64,000 nucleotides of DNA from Channallabes apus (Eukaryota > Chordata > Actinopteri > Siluriformes > Clariidae). The position numbers and the translations under genes were made by a program. The stretch is taken from assembly GCA_030522415.1 (NCBI GenBank), contig CM060107.1, forward strand, positions 48,204,307 to 48,268,306, read 5' to 3'. The notes under the pieces were generated by a model. That model made no database searches and had not been told where the DNA came from. It saw nothing but the letters and a program-made list of their open reading frames with translations. Below are positions 1 through 11,790 of the stretch, one piece after another; positions within the stretch are counted from its first letter, which is position 1; each line of letters starts with the position of its first letter.

Positions 1-142
1 TGGAGACTGCTTTTAGAAAAAAGTGTGTGTGTGTGTGTCTTTACCTTAAGGTTACATTTCACAAGGGGCGAAGACATCAAATGGCGCAATGAAGCGATAC
101 CACTGTAGCCATGACTACAAGCTCTTCATTTCATAATATTGT

Positions 143-208
143 GCCCTGGGGTGTGTGTGTCTCTCTGTGTGTGTGTCTCTCTGTGTGTGTGTGTGTGTGT
201 GTGTGTGT
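143..208. repeat. (TG)n/(TC)n microsatellite
   Basis: TG repeats interrupted by CTCTC. The first 900 bp are generally GT- and CT-rich, with no gene visible. Confidence 0.9.
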
Positions 209-575
209 AAGCAATGCTTTTTGATGTGTCTCAACATAAGGAATAGAAACGCAGATGTAGAAAACAGGGTAATTAAAGTTCTTTTTACAATATTGTACAC
301 ACACGCACACACGCGCGCGCCAGACTATAAGTAGATTTCAGATTAGAAGCGACACAGAAGTGCAGTAAGAACTCAGTCAGTGTAGAGTTTAACACTTCTC
401 ACTCAATACTCTCCGTCACATCACACACTCGGCCTCCATTCACTTCTCTCTTTCTGTTGTTGGACCGCCTGTCCTTCTGTTTCCCCCTGTCCACCATCTC
501 TCCCTCTGCTTTTCTCTCTTTTTTTTCTCTCTCCTGGATTTCATTGTGTTTCTGTTTGTACCTCCCTCCCTCCCA

Positions 576-578
576 CTC

Positions 579-617
<39 letters not shown>

Positions 618-775
618 CCCGCTCTCTATCTCGCTCTCTCTTTGAATCCAATTAATTTCTTCCAGCCCCCCCGTCAGCTCTGTCTCTCCATATCTCTATC
701 TGTTTTACGTTCTCTCCCTTTGTTGTTCTCTTTGAAATCAGTTCGCTTGTTTCTCTCTCTCTCTCTCTCTCTCTC
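576..775. repeat. (TC)n microsatellites in a CT-rich stretch
   Basis: TC tracts at 585-612 and 749-772 lie inside pyrimidine-rich sequence from about 430 to 790. Confidence 0.85.
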
Positions 776-1197
776 CTCCTCCCGCTTTCGTGACTAAGCA
801 TTATTATACTGTGTAACTGTAGTGTTTTGAACGATCCCCGATTCAGCGCTGTGTGTGGCCCAGGACTTCAGCAGTCAGCGCTGAAACGCCGCTAATCGTG
901 TGCGTGTGTGTGTGAGACCACTAGCTCTCGATCTGTTCTTTTCAGCTGACTTTTCCGTGACGGATCATGGTGGCATATGCACACAAACGCGGCGTCTAAT
1001 CGATCCACGCCGAGAGATAACCATTTCAAAACAACAAGCGTGTGCACGGGTGCGTGTGCTTTCTGATAAAGCCTGTCCAGCAAACCTCATTAGACTGTCA
1101 TCACCAGTCTCCACCCTGCATCCATACACACAACACTCCACCCCATAACAACATCGCTGCTGAATACCTGTGGTTGTCCTGAGCGGTATCGCTGACG

Positions 1198-1340
1198 CTA
1201 GGGCTGGGCGATATGGCTGAAAACTGTATCACGATATCAGTGTTTCATGTCGGTCGATATCGATAATTATTGATATTTTTTATGACCCATTTAAAATAAG
1301 GACCAGGAGAAGAATATATTATATTTAAACATTTTATTTT
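1198..1340. mobile_element. hAT-like fragment (GGGCTGGGCGATAT start)
   Basis: TAGGGCTGGGCGATATGG with following CGATATC repeats matches a common fish hAT-type terminus. The far end was not resolved. Confidence 0.4.
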
Positions 1341-1559
1341 AAACTTAATCTTCCTATGATCATAGTCCCATCAGTTATTAAGACAGAAATGTCAACAACC
1401 ATGGGAAAATCTAATAATTAAAATCAAATAATTAAAATGTAAACAAAAGTCTAAAGTCACAATGAACACTTAACAATTATCCCAACATTTAAGGTGCAAA
1501 ATTAAAAGAAAATGTAAGAAATGCTTAATAAAGTGTAATAAAATAGTGCTGTATCCGGA

Positions 1560-1712
1560 CAGACTTACATTTTTATCTCATTATACATTGAGGGTTAAGG
1601 GACTTACTCAAGGGCCCAGCAGTGGTAACTTGGTGTCATGGGGTTTGAACCTGGGACCTTCCGAGCTGTAGTCCAATGCCTCCACTCCTGAGCTACCCCT
1701 GACCCCAGTACA
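1560..1712 (-). repeat. SINE-like repeat with tRNA-like head (second family)
   Basis: GGGTTAAGGGACTTACTCAA, AGGGCCCAGCAGTGGTAAC and GGGTTTGAACCTGGGACC with GAGCTACCCCTGACC are typical of a common fish SINE, minus orientation. The 3' domain motif CAGCATTTGGCAGATG occurs separately at about 2449. Confidence 0.6.
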
Positions 1713-1984
1713 CACTACAGCGTTCTGGAGTCCCAGCTTGGCGGGAAGTCAGTAAGTAGCGGATGTATGTGCTATGCCAGATATGCTATTATGATGTCTG
1801 GGTAACCTCTTTGATTTTACTTCTTATTCGTATTAATATGCATTATTATAATAATAATAATAATAATAGTTTTTTTCCTTATTTTTGGAAACATGTAACC
1901 ATATGCAGCATTCGAAAACACATCTAGCTTCGTGACCTAATAAAAGTTCATAAAAGTTTCACTTAAGACCCATACTTAAGTGTG

Positions 1985-2330
1985 TATGTGGCTAGCACTG
2001 TCGCCTTGCACCTCGGGGGTTCGATTCCTGCCTTGGGTCTGTATGCATGGAACTTGCATGTGCTTGGTGGGTTTCCTCCGTGTACTCCGGTTTCCTCCCA
2101 CAGTTCAAAGACATGCAGGTAAGGCTAATTAGTGTTCCCCGAATTGCCCGTAGTGTGTGAATGAGCGTGTTAGCTTGCGTGTTTGTGCACTGTGATGGAT
2201 TGGCACTCTGTCCAGAGTGTCGCCCTCCTCATGCCCTAAGTCTTCTGGGATACGCTCCAGGCCCTCCTGTATACAGGATTAAGTGGTATAGATGATGATG
2301 AGTGAGTGGGTGAGAGTGTATGTTGCTGTA
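1985..2330 (+). repeat. tRNA-headed SINE-like repeat, copy 1
   Basis: GTGGCTAGCACTGTCGCCTT and GGTTCGATTCCTGCC resemble Pol III A and B boxes. Then GGTTTCCTCCCACAGTTCAA, AAGACATGCAGGT and a GATAAGTG-like tail, shared with 2866-3060 and, inverted, with 6183-6475 and 52110-52405. It does not fold as a whole tRNA. Confidence 0.75.
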
Positions 2331-2865
2331 CTACAAATCGAGACCTCATATTCCGTGTCTTTTAAATTTGAAATTAAAGGGTAAATAGAGCAGTTAAGAC
2401 TCCACAGTGAATCATCTTGGTCACACATGGTGTTCTCATTTGCATTTACAGCATTTGGCAGATGTTCTTACAGAAATTCTCTGGCGTCCGTTTGGAAAAC
2501 ATCTTTATATCGAGTCTAAAGATACCAACAGAAAACGAACTAGAGCACCGAATCCAGAGTCTAGCCAGCCAGTCAGTCATCTGTTCTCTTACACCCCCAC
2601 TAATCGCAATTTTTGGTGCGGACCAAAAACGACTGTCCCGAGACCAGCAAAAAGTGCAGTCTTCCTGGAGAGAAAGCATTCCAGGACCAGTATACATAGT
2701 TCAGTTGGATTAAATGTTAACCCCTGTTTTGTCTTGGTACTGTATATGCTTTTGGCCACTCTGGTGCATCAACACAGTTGTTTTCCAGCTGCTTCACTTT
2801 CAAACTGTGTGATTTGCCTCCAGTGGGTAACACAAGCAATGTGATGTACCAAGTTGAGCATAAGT

Positions 2866-3060
2866 TACAGTGGTTAGCACTGTGGCCTTGGACCTCCAGG
2901 GTCCTGGGTTGATTCCCACCTCGGTGTCTGTGTGCATGTACTGTAGTTTGCATCTTCCCCTGTGCTTGGTGGCGTCCTCTGGGTACACCGCTTTCCTCCC
3001 AAGGACAGATTAGGGTTAGGCTAATTGGCATTCCCAAATTGGTCATAATGTGTGAATGTT
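2866..3060 (+). repeat. tRNA-headed SINE-like repeat, copy 2 (truncated)
   Basis: GGTTAGCACTGTGGCCTTGG, CTGGGTTGATTCCCACCTC and GTACACCGCTTTCCTCCC. It ends at AATGTGTGAATG, losing the tail. Confidence 0.7.
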
Positions 3061-3394
3061 GACCAGAGGTCTCACCATGGTCCTAAAATGGCGATAAATA
3101 CAATGATAATCACTGGTTAGACTAAATAGGTTCCTCGATGAAGGGATAGTCGGTTAACCTCCATCCTGAATGTATTGAGCTTGCAAACTCAAATGACAGA
3201 CCGGAGCAAATGAACCAAGATGTGAAAGCACCCTAAGTGAGACCCTCATGTCTCATACACTGACGATCCGCCAAGCTCCCAGTCTTGAACTGTACAAAGC
3301 ACTAAAACTGGAGACTCCTTCCACAACTCGGATTGATTATCTGTTATACTCCCACCTCTAATATAATTGAGCCATTATTCTATTAATATTAGAG

Positions 3395-3625
3395 TTAATC
3401 TTTCAGTTGCTCCTTTCGAGGGGTCGCCACAAGGACTATCCAATCTGCATATCTCCTTGGCCATGGGTTTTACGCTGGATACACTTCCTGGCGAAACCCT
3501 CTCGTTTTATCCAGGCTTGGGACTGGCACTGCATCCACTGGTTCGGGTTTGGACATTGGGTGGGAATCGAACCCGGACCTTCCATGCGGTAGGCAAAAAA
3601 CCCACCACTGAGCCACAAATGCCTC
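3395..3625 (-). repeat. tRNA-like-tailed dispersed repeat (third family)
   Basis: GTCGCCACAAGGACTATCC, CATGGGTTTTACGCTGGATA and GGGTGGGAATCGAACCCGG followed by CACTGAGCCACA. The minus strand thus carries a B-box-like GGGTTCGATTCCC. Framed by short repeats CTATTAATATTAGAGT at 3380 and 3628, which may be its target duplication. Confidence 0.6.
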
Positions 3626-4309
3626 TTCTATTAATATTAGAGTGTTAATATACATAAGAATAATTTTTATAGATCATCATTATTTTTTTTAACTCACTTT
3701 GTGAATAGCAGCAGTGTATTATTTTGGGTCTAGTGTGTACTCTGTGACCAGCTGGAGAGTTGAAGTCTTGACGGTTAGGTGTGAGATTTCACTCAGTCGC
3801 ACTGTTAAGCATCAGCTGGGAAACATATTCATGTGCGCTCTGAGACACGCAGACGATCTTCCTCGGGTCCGTTCTGGATTCGTGTCTCTCCTCTATTGAA
3901 GAGTCAAGACCACCGTCGTACCAAAGCAGCATTTAGTGCTCGGTTGGTCTAGAAATAGCAGGAGCCATGCGCACAGGTTCAAGACTGACGTCAGCATGAA
4001 CCAGTCTAGATTTATCACCGAGCTACACAATGAGTTATTTTGTTTCAGTATTGAAAGGATGATTATTCAGCTCATTTATAGCTCCTAGTTGCTTTAAATA
4101 AATGGGGGAAAAAAGCTTTCTTTCACAGATTTAAGAACATGCATGGAAATGAATCCGCTGCTCAAACCAGTAGTGGTTATATGATGGATACAGTTGATTA
4201 TGATACTTTAACACATTTATGTTACACACATGTATAATCTTTTTTTTATTTTACAGTTTTAGCCATAAAAAGGAGACAATTGTACAATTCCTTTTTTTAT
4301 TTTATTTAC

Positions 4310-4560
4310 GAGGGCCGTTCAACTTTTGATAAACTTAATTATCCCTTTTATTTCTCTATAATCCCTTCTACACTAATGTACTCATACTAGTTTTTCACTA
4401 GTGCTTGGATACCATCAAGGTAGAAACATTCCTCAGTACGCTAAAGCCATGATCAGACTACCTGCTTCACGTCTAAAACGCTGGCCTTCCAGGAACTCCT
4501 TTAATGGACCAAACATATGGAAATGTCTTGGAGTTATTGCCTGTTAGTCCCTGGTACAGA
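4310..4560 (-). mobile_element. Mariner-like relic, truncated
   Basis: ACGAGGGCCGTTCAACTTTTG at the left, then TACACTAATGTACTCATAC and GCTTGGATACCATCAAGGT, related to 11466-11790. The right terminus is lost. Confidence 0.55.
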
Positions 4561-6182
4561 CCTGACCTCACTCCTAGCAAAAGGTAGAACTGAGTCGGCT
4601 CATTGGCGAGCCGACTCCTAATCATTCGTTTTTTATTTATTTTTTCTCCCAATCTGGATGAAGTTTGTAATATTTTGTCCACTTGGCCAGTATACCTGAA
4701 TGTCATCTTGATCCCACTGATCTCTTTTTCTCCGAGCAGAAATTGATGGATAGAAAGTTTAAAAAGCCGGATGGAAGCAGTGAAGCATTGTTGAGCACCC
4801 GATCCTCGCACGGACGGGATGGATAAAGAGGTGTTTAGAAGCGGAGACGGGAGAAGACGAGGAGTGGAAATGAAATTAGAGCTTGCTGCGGATGCAGCTG
4901 CTGCTGCTCAGTCACGAGTTTCTAAGGAGCGAGCGGACGAAGAAACTTTTACATCGTACAGCTTTGTAGCGCCGTCCTGATGTCTTCTGGGGTGAAGATC
5001 TGCTGCCTGCTGGGAGAGAGGGACATGAAGGGAGAGAACAGGAGAGATGGAGGAAGATGCAGATGGCGAGAGACGATCAGAAAATAAAGAAAGATGCATA
5101 GAAAAAGAGACGGTGAAAAATACACACATACCGCCTCTTGAGAACTAATGAGCCGCATTAACTGTACATTTATAAGGCTGGATACACACTTTCCCTTTTT
5201 TTTTTTTTTTTTGCTATGTTCTCAGCTTTCCCAGATGCTGTGCTCAAAACAAACCACACACACACACACACACACACACACTTCAGCGTCTCTTTTATGA
5301 ATACCACATGCTCTCGTGTACCATTCGGTAATTCTCCCATAAACTTGAAACTCCCTCCTTGCTAAAACACTCTTTATTGATGACTAATGTATAGCGTACA
5401 AAATGTCTTCACACATCCACATGGTCACGGTTTCGCTCGGTGAAGCTCCGAGACACGCCGGCCTCGCCTTCAAAAAAAAACCGAACTCCAGTCTCATCCC
5501 CAGGTTTTCTCAGCCTCTACATACACATGGCTGCCTCATGGCTCATCTGTCCACACTTTCAGGCCTGGGCAGCTTTGATCACACGCAAGGACTCCGGCTC
5601 CCACGAGCCCTTGCAGGCCGCTGCCAGGCAGCTTGTCTCGATCAGGCTAAATGGCTGCGATTCCCACGAGTCCCCAAATTACGGTTTAATGCGCGAAGGC
5701 TGAGCACATGGAGAGAACAGAATTTATAGAGGTCACTGGCCGATGACTGTGGAGCAGGTGTGCTGTAATGAGGATTGCGCAAGGGGTGTGTGCTGTATTA
5801 ATAAATACCATAGTTGTGTGGGAGTGTTTGTTGGCTAACATCATCCAGGCCTGATTTTGCTTTATAGAGGTTGACTAGAGCTGAGGGTGGAGGTATGAGG
5901 CAGAGGAGAGGTTGAAGTCAAGTGAACTGGAAGGATCAGGTTGGTGTGTGATCCTGATCCAGACCCACATCTGTTATCCAGACAGCTGGCTGTGGGTGTA
6001 CGTGTTCTTATTTTACTCGTCCTACTCTGCTTCCTTGTATTTTGTTCTGCTCACTTTCTGTCTCCGACACTGGCACTTATTGAGTGGACCGTTCTTTAAC
6101 TATATGTTTGTTTAACATTTATGGAAGGAGTCTCCAGTGTCAGCACTTCTCAGATTTCCAGTAAAAAAAAAAAAACAGTAAA

Positions 6183-6475
6183 TGGAACCATCCATCCATC
6201 TAGGGACCGTGGAGGCCAATGGTGATTACCAGTGTATTTATGTATTGTTGACCTCCAGCCAACATTCACACGCGTTTTCACACACTATGGACAATTTGGG
6301 AACGCCAGTAAGCCTAACCTACATGTCTTTGGACTGTGGGAGGAAACCGGAGCACCTGGAGGAAACCCACCAAGCACATGCAAACTCCATTCACACAGAG
6401 ACCCGAGGCGGGAATCGAACCCACATCTTGGAGGTGTAAGCCGACAGAGCTAACCACTACGCCACCATGCTACCG
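6183..6475 (-). repeat. tRNA-headed SINE-like repeat, copy 3
   Basis: Minus strand. GGACTGTGGGAGGAAACCGG, GCGGGAATCGAACCC and AGCTAACCACTACGCCACC are the complement of the head and first body part. A 5-bp CCATC repeat borders it on the left. Confidence 0.75.
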
Positions 6476-7939
6476 AATGGATAAAAAGTCGTTTTTATGT
6501 CTTTCTTAATGGATAAACCGTGCATTTGTTGGCGAAATCCTGTAATTGAAAAAGAATCTAGTATTTCTTGACATCAATACTAAACATTTACTTGTCGTTA
6601 ATTGTTTGTCTGTAACATTGTTTTATCCTTCCTGATCATTTTAATTAACTATAATACATTTTTGTTACCTGAAGTAGTAATAACAATGCGAGCTTGAGAG
6701 ACCCAACACGTGGCTTGTAACTGTTACAAAAAAGTGGAACGGCATGGACACCAGGGGGGGAAAAGTTCAAGTTCTGCTTGAACAAACAAGCTGAAAGTCC
6801 AGGAAGTGCAGTGTTGAGCTGAAATAGTATCTGCTTCTACCTGGACTTTTCTGTCTGCGCCACCTACTTTGTGACCTTGCCGCATCGCTGAGGACTCGGC
6901 AAGCGCTCGGTTTTTACGGCCGCGCCGTTTAATTTCAGCCTATATTTCAAACCAGTTAGTCGCCCGATTCTCACAAGGGTGCTTAAAGAGCCGATAAAGC
7001 GAGGCAGCGTATGTGTAGAGGCGCCCGCTCCGGACTAATTGCTCCTGGGGAAAGGTGGCTGGGTGGGAGGGGGGGGGGGCGACGCAGGACCAGATGGGAT
7101 CGAGGTGTGAGATATGGGCCGGCTGTGCTCCCAGCTAGCTGCAAACAAGGTCATTAGGAGCCCATTTCAGCTAATGGGGTTGTAATCAGAACAACATGGC
7201 CGCACCGGACCGCCTGCGCAACATAATGCTGTGTCATGAGCAGTCAACCCCCCCGATTTGGAGCGGGGATCAGTAAACAAAACACAAAATGTGCTTGGGA
7301 GAATTGCCTCCTGAGCCACTTGCCGGTGTGTGTATGTGCATGCACAGTGCTAATCTCTGACTGGAAACCCTCGAGGGCTGAAAGAGTGGGGGATTAAGAC
7401 AATCCGCTGTCGAGTTTCCTCCCCACACCCTCAATAACAGCACCTAATAAACGCTGATGGACTGCGGAGATTTAGAACAAAGAGTTGCCTGTGAAAACAC
7501 TGCCCGTGGAAACAACCCCCCTTCACACCCCCCCCCACCCACGCCGCAGACAAAACAGTCACCTCAGCTTTTAATAGCCGTTAGCTACTGTGTACAGAGA
7601 TTTACATTAATAATTATCGCGGGATACATCATTGAGGCGTAATTGCTAGCGTCAGTGGTCACAAGTTAGTTACACGGAAGTGCACAGATCACCAAAGTCT
7701 ACTATTTAGCAAGCCAAGTTCGTCAGACAGAGTAAACTCCAGAATGCTACAAGTCACTTTTTTTTTTTTGCCATTCACGAAAGTACCTGACTTGGTCACA
7801 AAAGTGATGCCTAAAAAAACACTATACACTGTATAGCCGATAAAGATTCTTCGTAGTCCCAAAACCACTCGTTCATAGTTTGAGTTCTGGAATATCACCG
7901 TGCCATCATAAATACACTTTGTTTTTGTTTTGTTTTTTT

Positions 7940-8470
7940 TTGCTACATGACGTTGCTGAGTCTCGACCTGACCAACTGAAGTAACCCCAGATCACCCCAT
8001 AACACCGCCTCCAGAGGTGTGTACAGTGGACACTATGCATGATGGGTTCATCACTTCATGTTCTTCTTCCCTTCTTACCCATCACTCTGGAATAGGGTCA
8101 GTCTGGACTCAACAGACCGTTTTTCATCATCGCTCTACATCCAATCTTTATGCTCTCTAGGAATTGAAGTCTTTTTGTTGTTTTCATGGACACAGCTGTT
8201 TCGTCCCTATCCTGAGAGTTCTCATCTCAGATCTTTGGTTTTTACTGTTGATTGTTTACCATGCAACTTCACTGTTTAAGTGATCTTCATTTCTGATATA
8301 TTTTTTTTGTTCTGATCACATTTCTTCCATAAAGGTGATGATGGCTCAGATCCCTTTCTTCCAGGCTTTGAAGGGTTTTCAACCCAGTTCCAGTATTTCA
8401 TAGTTGTTTTCTTTGTTTGATGCAGCGCAATAATTTATTTGACTTGTCTGAAATTGTGACCTTTTTTTTT
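7940..8470 (-). mobile_element. Degenerate Tc1-like transposon relic, another lineage
   Basis: Minus-strand Tc1 transposase coding traces: CATCACTCTGGAATAGGGTC (around the first catalytic Asp), CCAATCTTTATGCTCTCTAG and a DNA-binding-domain end near 8420-8450. The frame is broken throughout. TIRs were not resolved. Confidence 0.6.
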
Positions 8471-8523
8471 TTTTTTTTGGCCAGGTCTTGGATTATCAGC
8501 GATTTAAATGCATTAATGCAGAC

Positions 8524-8600
8524 TAGGGCTGAAAAGATTCCTCGAGTAATTCGATTACAAAATTTTTTCTTCTGCCAAAATCTTCAGCCTCGAAGCTTCT
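8524..8600. mobile_element. hAT-like terminal fragment
   Basis: TAGGGCTGAAAAGATTCCTC and ATTCGATTAC resemble a hAT-type end with its self-complementary interior. Partial. Confidence 0.35.
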
Positions 8601-8755
8601 TTTAATGAATTTTAAAAGCTTGCGTTATGTTTTTACGCAATTATTTGTTTGGCGTTACACCGTGCGTTTCCGGATGCAAGACGCCAGTAAACACCATCGA
8701 AGAAGACACGCTTACGCAATATTATGTAATCTATTTATATTTTACAGGATAAAAA

Positions 8756-8956
8756 AAAAACTTCAAGTATTAATTATGCAAGAGTGGGCTGCCGCCAGTC
8801 AGGATGTGGCTCAGAATTTGATTGACAGCATGACCCTCTCCATAAAGTTAGCGTAATTGTCAATAAAACCCTTTGACACTTATGAAATGCTTTTTAATTT
8901 TACTTTAGTTACACCATAGGAACATCTGACACAAAGATCTAAAAAAAAACGCTGAA
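8756..8956 (+). mobile_element. Tc1-like family A fragment (copy 5), 3' end only
   Basis: The plus strand gives MQEWAAASQDVAQNLIDSMT, the transposase C-terminus, followed by the terminal repeat (GGAACATCTGACACAAAGATC). The rest of the element is missing. Confidence 0.7.
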
Positions 8957-9783
8957 AATGTATTAGAAAAAAGCTTGAAATTAATTTACTGGACAGAGTA
9001 AAAATGTTCAAGCCTAGAGCAATAAATCAAAGCAAGGGTTAAGATAAGTCCAACAACGAGGCCGGTGACGCAACGAGTCCAGAATGTGCTCAGCTGCACT
9101 CTGGTTGCGAAAGCTGGAGATTATATACCTGAAAGTGCACCATGTTGGAAGCCGTTCCTGTGATTGTAATGAGTTCCAGGCGTCGGTCTGGACAACATAT
9201 CATTATCCACAAACATGTCACCGGAGAGATTTCAACTTCCTCCGAGTTGCCTCTGGAATAAACGCTTTGCGCTCTATATTTGGAATAACATATGATAACT
9301 ATCATCAGCTCAGACCGGGCGGAAGTGTATGTGCAGAAGGAACATCTGTAATAGATGTACTGTTATACAAGTTGCAACAAATCAACTGTCTAAACATTGT
9401 TAGTTAATCTGCAGAGTTTATTTTCCGAACAGAAATAGAAAATTGGAAATGAGTTTACAGGTCTTTTTAGGATTTAGGACTCTTCAGTGTCTAACCCTAA
9501 CCTGCTTTCTCATCTACTCACCATCCTGTCGACGTCAGGCGCCGTGTTTCTTGTCGCGTCTCTGCAAGCACTAATTACGTTTGTCACTACAACAGATTCT
9601 AGCTGACGGATTACCTGGCACCCTGTGAGCCCGAGGTGCCCGCAAAATGGCACAAGAGAAGAACGTCTGAAGGCATATACGTGGTTTTCTTCATCGAAGA
9701 TTGAGATTGAGTTGTGCAGCGGTCAGTTTGATCGCCTTATCAACTGGAGATTGCATGTTCGTATCCTTGGTGATGCTGTAGCC

Positions 9784-9930
9784 CATTGGTCCCCAACCAC
9801 CGGGAGCAATTGGTACCGGGCCGCAGAATAAATAATAAAATATTTCCGTTTTATGTATTGTTTGAGTTGCGTGCCATTACGAAAGCAGCAGTTAACCGGT
9901 TCGCTGTGATAAAAACTTTGGGGACCACTG
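9784..9930. mobile_element. hAT MITE, 147 bp
   Basis: CATTGGTCCCCAACC at the left and CTTTGGGGACCACTG at the right are imperfect TIRs. The 8-bp flanks CTGTAGCC and GTGTGGCC agree at six of eight positions. An internal GTACCGGGCCGC is typical of a widespread vertebrate hAT MITE. Confidence 0.75.
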
Positions 9931-11386
9931 GTGTGGCCTACCACAGCTGAGAGCCTAGAACGAGCTGATTGGATGAGCTCTCGCAGAGGGGAGGGATGGA
10001 AGGCACGTGGCGCACTTGCGTCAATCACGGCTCTTTAGCTGATCACGGGCGTCTATGAGCTCTTGCAAGCGGAAGGGATGGATAGCAGCGCTGTCTTTTC
10101 TGAGTGCGTTATGCCGCTCCCAATAGTTTGAAAAGAAGGAAACACGTGATTGTCCTCGCCTTTGCCGAATATTAGTAATATATTGGATTAGTATCCAATC
10201 GAGAATCATCTAATAGTCGTGGCTATTGGTGAAAAATTGAAGGAGGAAAAAAAAAAGGACGAGAAAAATGACGGGGTGTGCCGTTCTCGGAAAATAATCA
10301 ACAATGAAGTGCAGCCAGATCTGAAGTCGATCATGTCTCAGCAGTGCTTTTCCTAGAAAATGACCACTTGAACTCAGGACTAATGTAGGTTTAATAAGAT
10401 AGAAAGTTATGCCACTTTTGAGCACCTTATCTGCGCCCTCCTTTTTCATGTTTTATAACCACAACCCAGACCTCAACAGGTGCTGAAAGACAGAAAACAG
10501 GCCGAGAGAGCCTGAGCCTCAGGCTGGACCGTTCGTGTTTTTTTTGGGCAAGAAGATGGAGTAATGCACCTTTTTATTCATTCAAAAAAAAAAAACCCCA
10601 CACGATTCATCACAGGATATGCTTAGAATAACACACCACGTTCACTATGGGTGAAAGACTGAGTACGGGTCAGTGAGCTGTAGTGTTTTAGTTCAGAACC
10701 AGAGTCGATAGAACGCACCTTGAGCTCATGCTGTATGTCATGATTGGAAACACAAGTGGGATTATTTCTGACGTGCGCTCGAACGCACACAAGGTTATTA
10801 CTCAGAAAGGCAATCCTTTTATGTTCCTCCAGTTCCTGTACGACTGTGCACCTGACACTCAAACCAAAAAAAAAAAAAATTACACGTGCACGAGAGAGAG
10901 AGAGAGAGAGAGACCACCCCAGCTTCATTCTTTCATTAGATGGTTTCCCGTCTTCCTTCTTCCTGGCAGAAGTGGTTCAGTCTGTAAATGTGCTGACAGC
11001 TGGTTCTGTAAGAGGCCCATAGAGGGGAAGGAAGAAAAGCGAGGAACATTTGAGGGGGAAAAGAAAACGAGAAGCACAGAGGGATTAAACATGGGCATTG
11101 GACCGTGAGCTTTGGGTTTGTTATCAAAGTCCTTGTACCACTGTGGCTGCAAATTCCCCCCAATAAGAGAAGAAAAAAGAAAATACCGCTCATAAAATTG
11201 GATCTCAGGTTGATGTTTGATAGTTTTTTTTAATCTTGATTCATTTCTCCCAGTGAGATCTTGTTTTTTGCATTCGGGTTTAATTCACTGTGTATCCATG
11301 TACAGTATAATGTTGAGAAGTTTCCATAGCAATTATGATCAAGTGCGTGTTTCTGTAGTGTTCATGTTTAACAATACTGTTTAGTG

Positions 11387-11387
<1 letters not shown>

Positions 11388-11464
<77 letters not shown>
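11388..11464. repeat. (AT)n microsatellite
   Basis: An uninterrupted AT tract of about 75 bp immediately left of a mariner-like relic. Confidence 0.95.
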
Positions 11465-11465
<1 letters not shown>

Positions 11466-11466
<1 letters not shown>

Positions 11467-11790
11467 GAGGGATGTTCAAGTCACACCGGTCCTTTTGTTT
11501 GTGCCGAATAACAGAACACAGTTATGAGAGTCACAACTCACTTTCTATCTCTATATAATCCCCTGCTACACTAATGCCATTATCCCAGGGTTTCACTGGT
11601 TCATGGATACCATCAAGGTGGAAAGTTTTCTCAGTATACCAATGCCATGAGCAGACTGCTTACTTCATCATGTCTGAAAGACTGGCCTCCCAGGAACTCC
11701 TTTAACGGTCCAAACATGTGGAAATGTGTCTCCGTAATGTGCTTGAAGGACGTTCAGAAAGTCCTGGTTTGACTTGAACACCCCTGTAGG
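11466..11790 (-). mobile_element. Mariner-like relic
   Basis: Starts CGAGGGATGTTCAAGTCA and ends TGACTTGAACACCCCTGTAG, an inverted-repeat pair. The interior (CTACACTAATGCCATTATCC; TGGATACCATCAAGGTGG) is shared with 4310-4560 and 49455-49745. Coding is broken. Confidence 0.6.

Noticed and set aside
1985..2060. Possible tRNA gene (A/B-box-like head)
   Set aside because: No complete cloverleaf or acceptor stem, and the head is shared by four dispersed copies with a common body. It is a SINE-type repeat.
5403..5729. A 108-residue plus-strand frame in GC-richer sequence
   Set aside because: No family features and an alternative frame of similar length over the same bases. No splice sites with supporting context.
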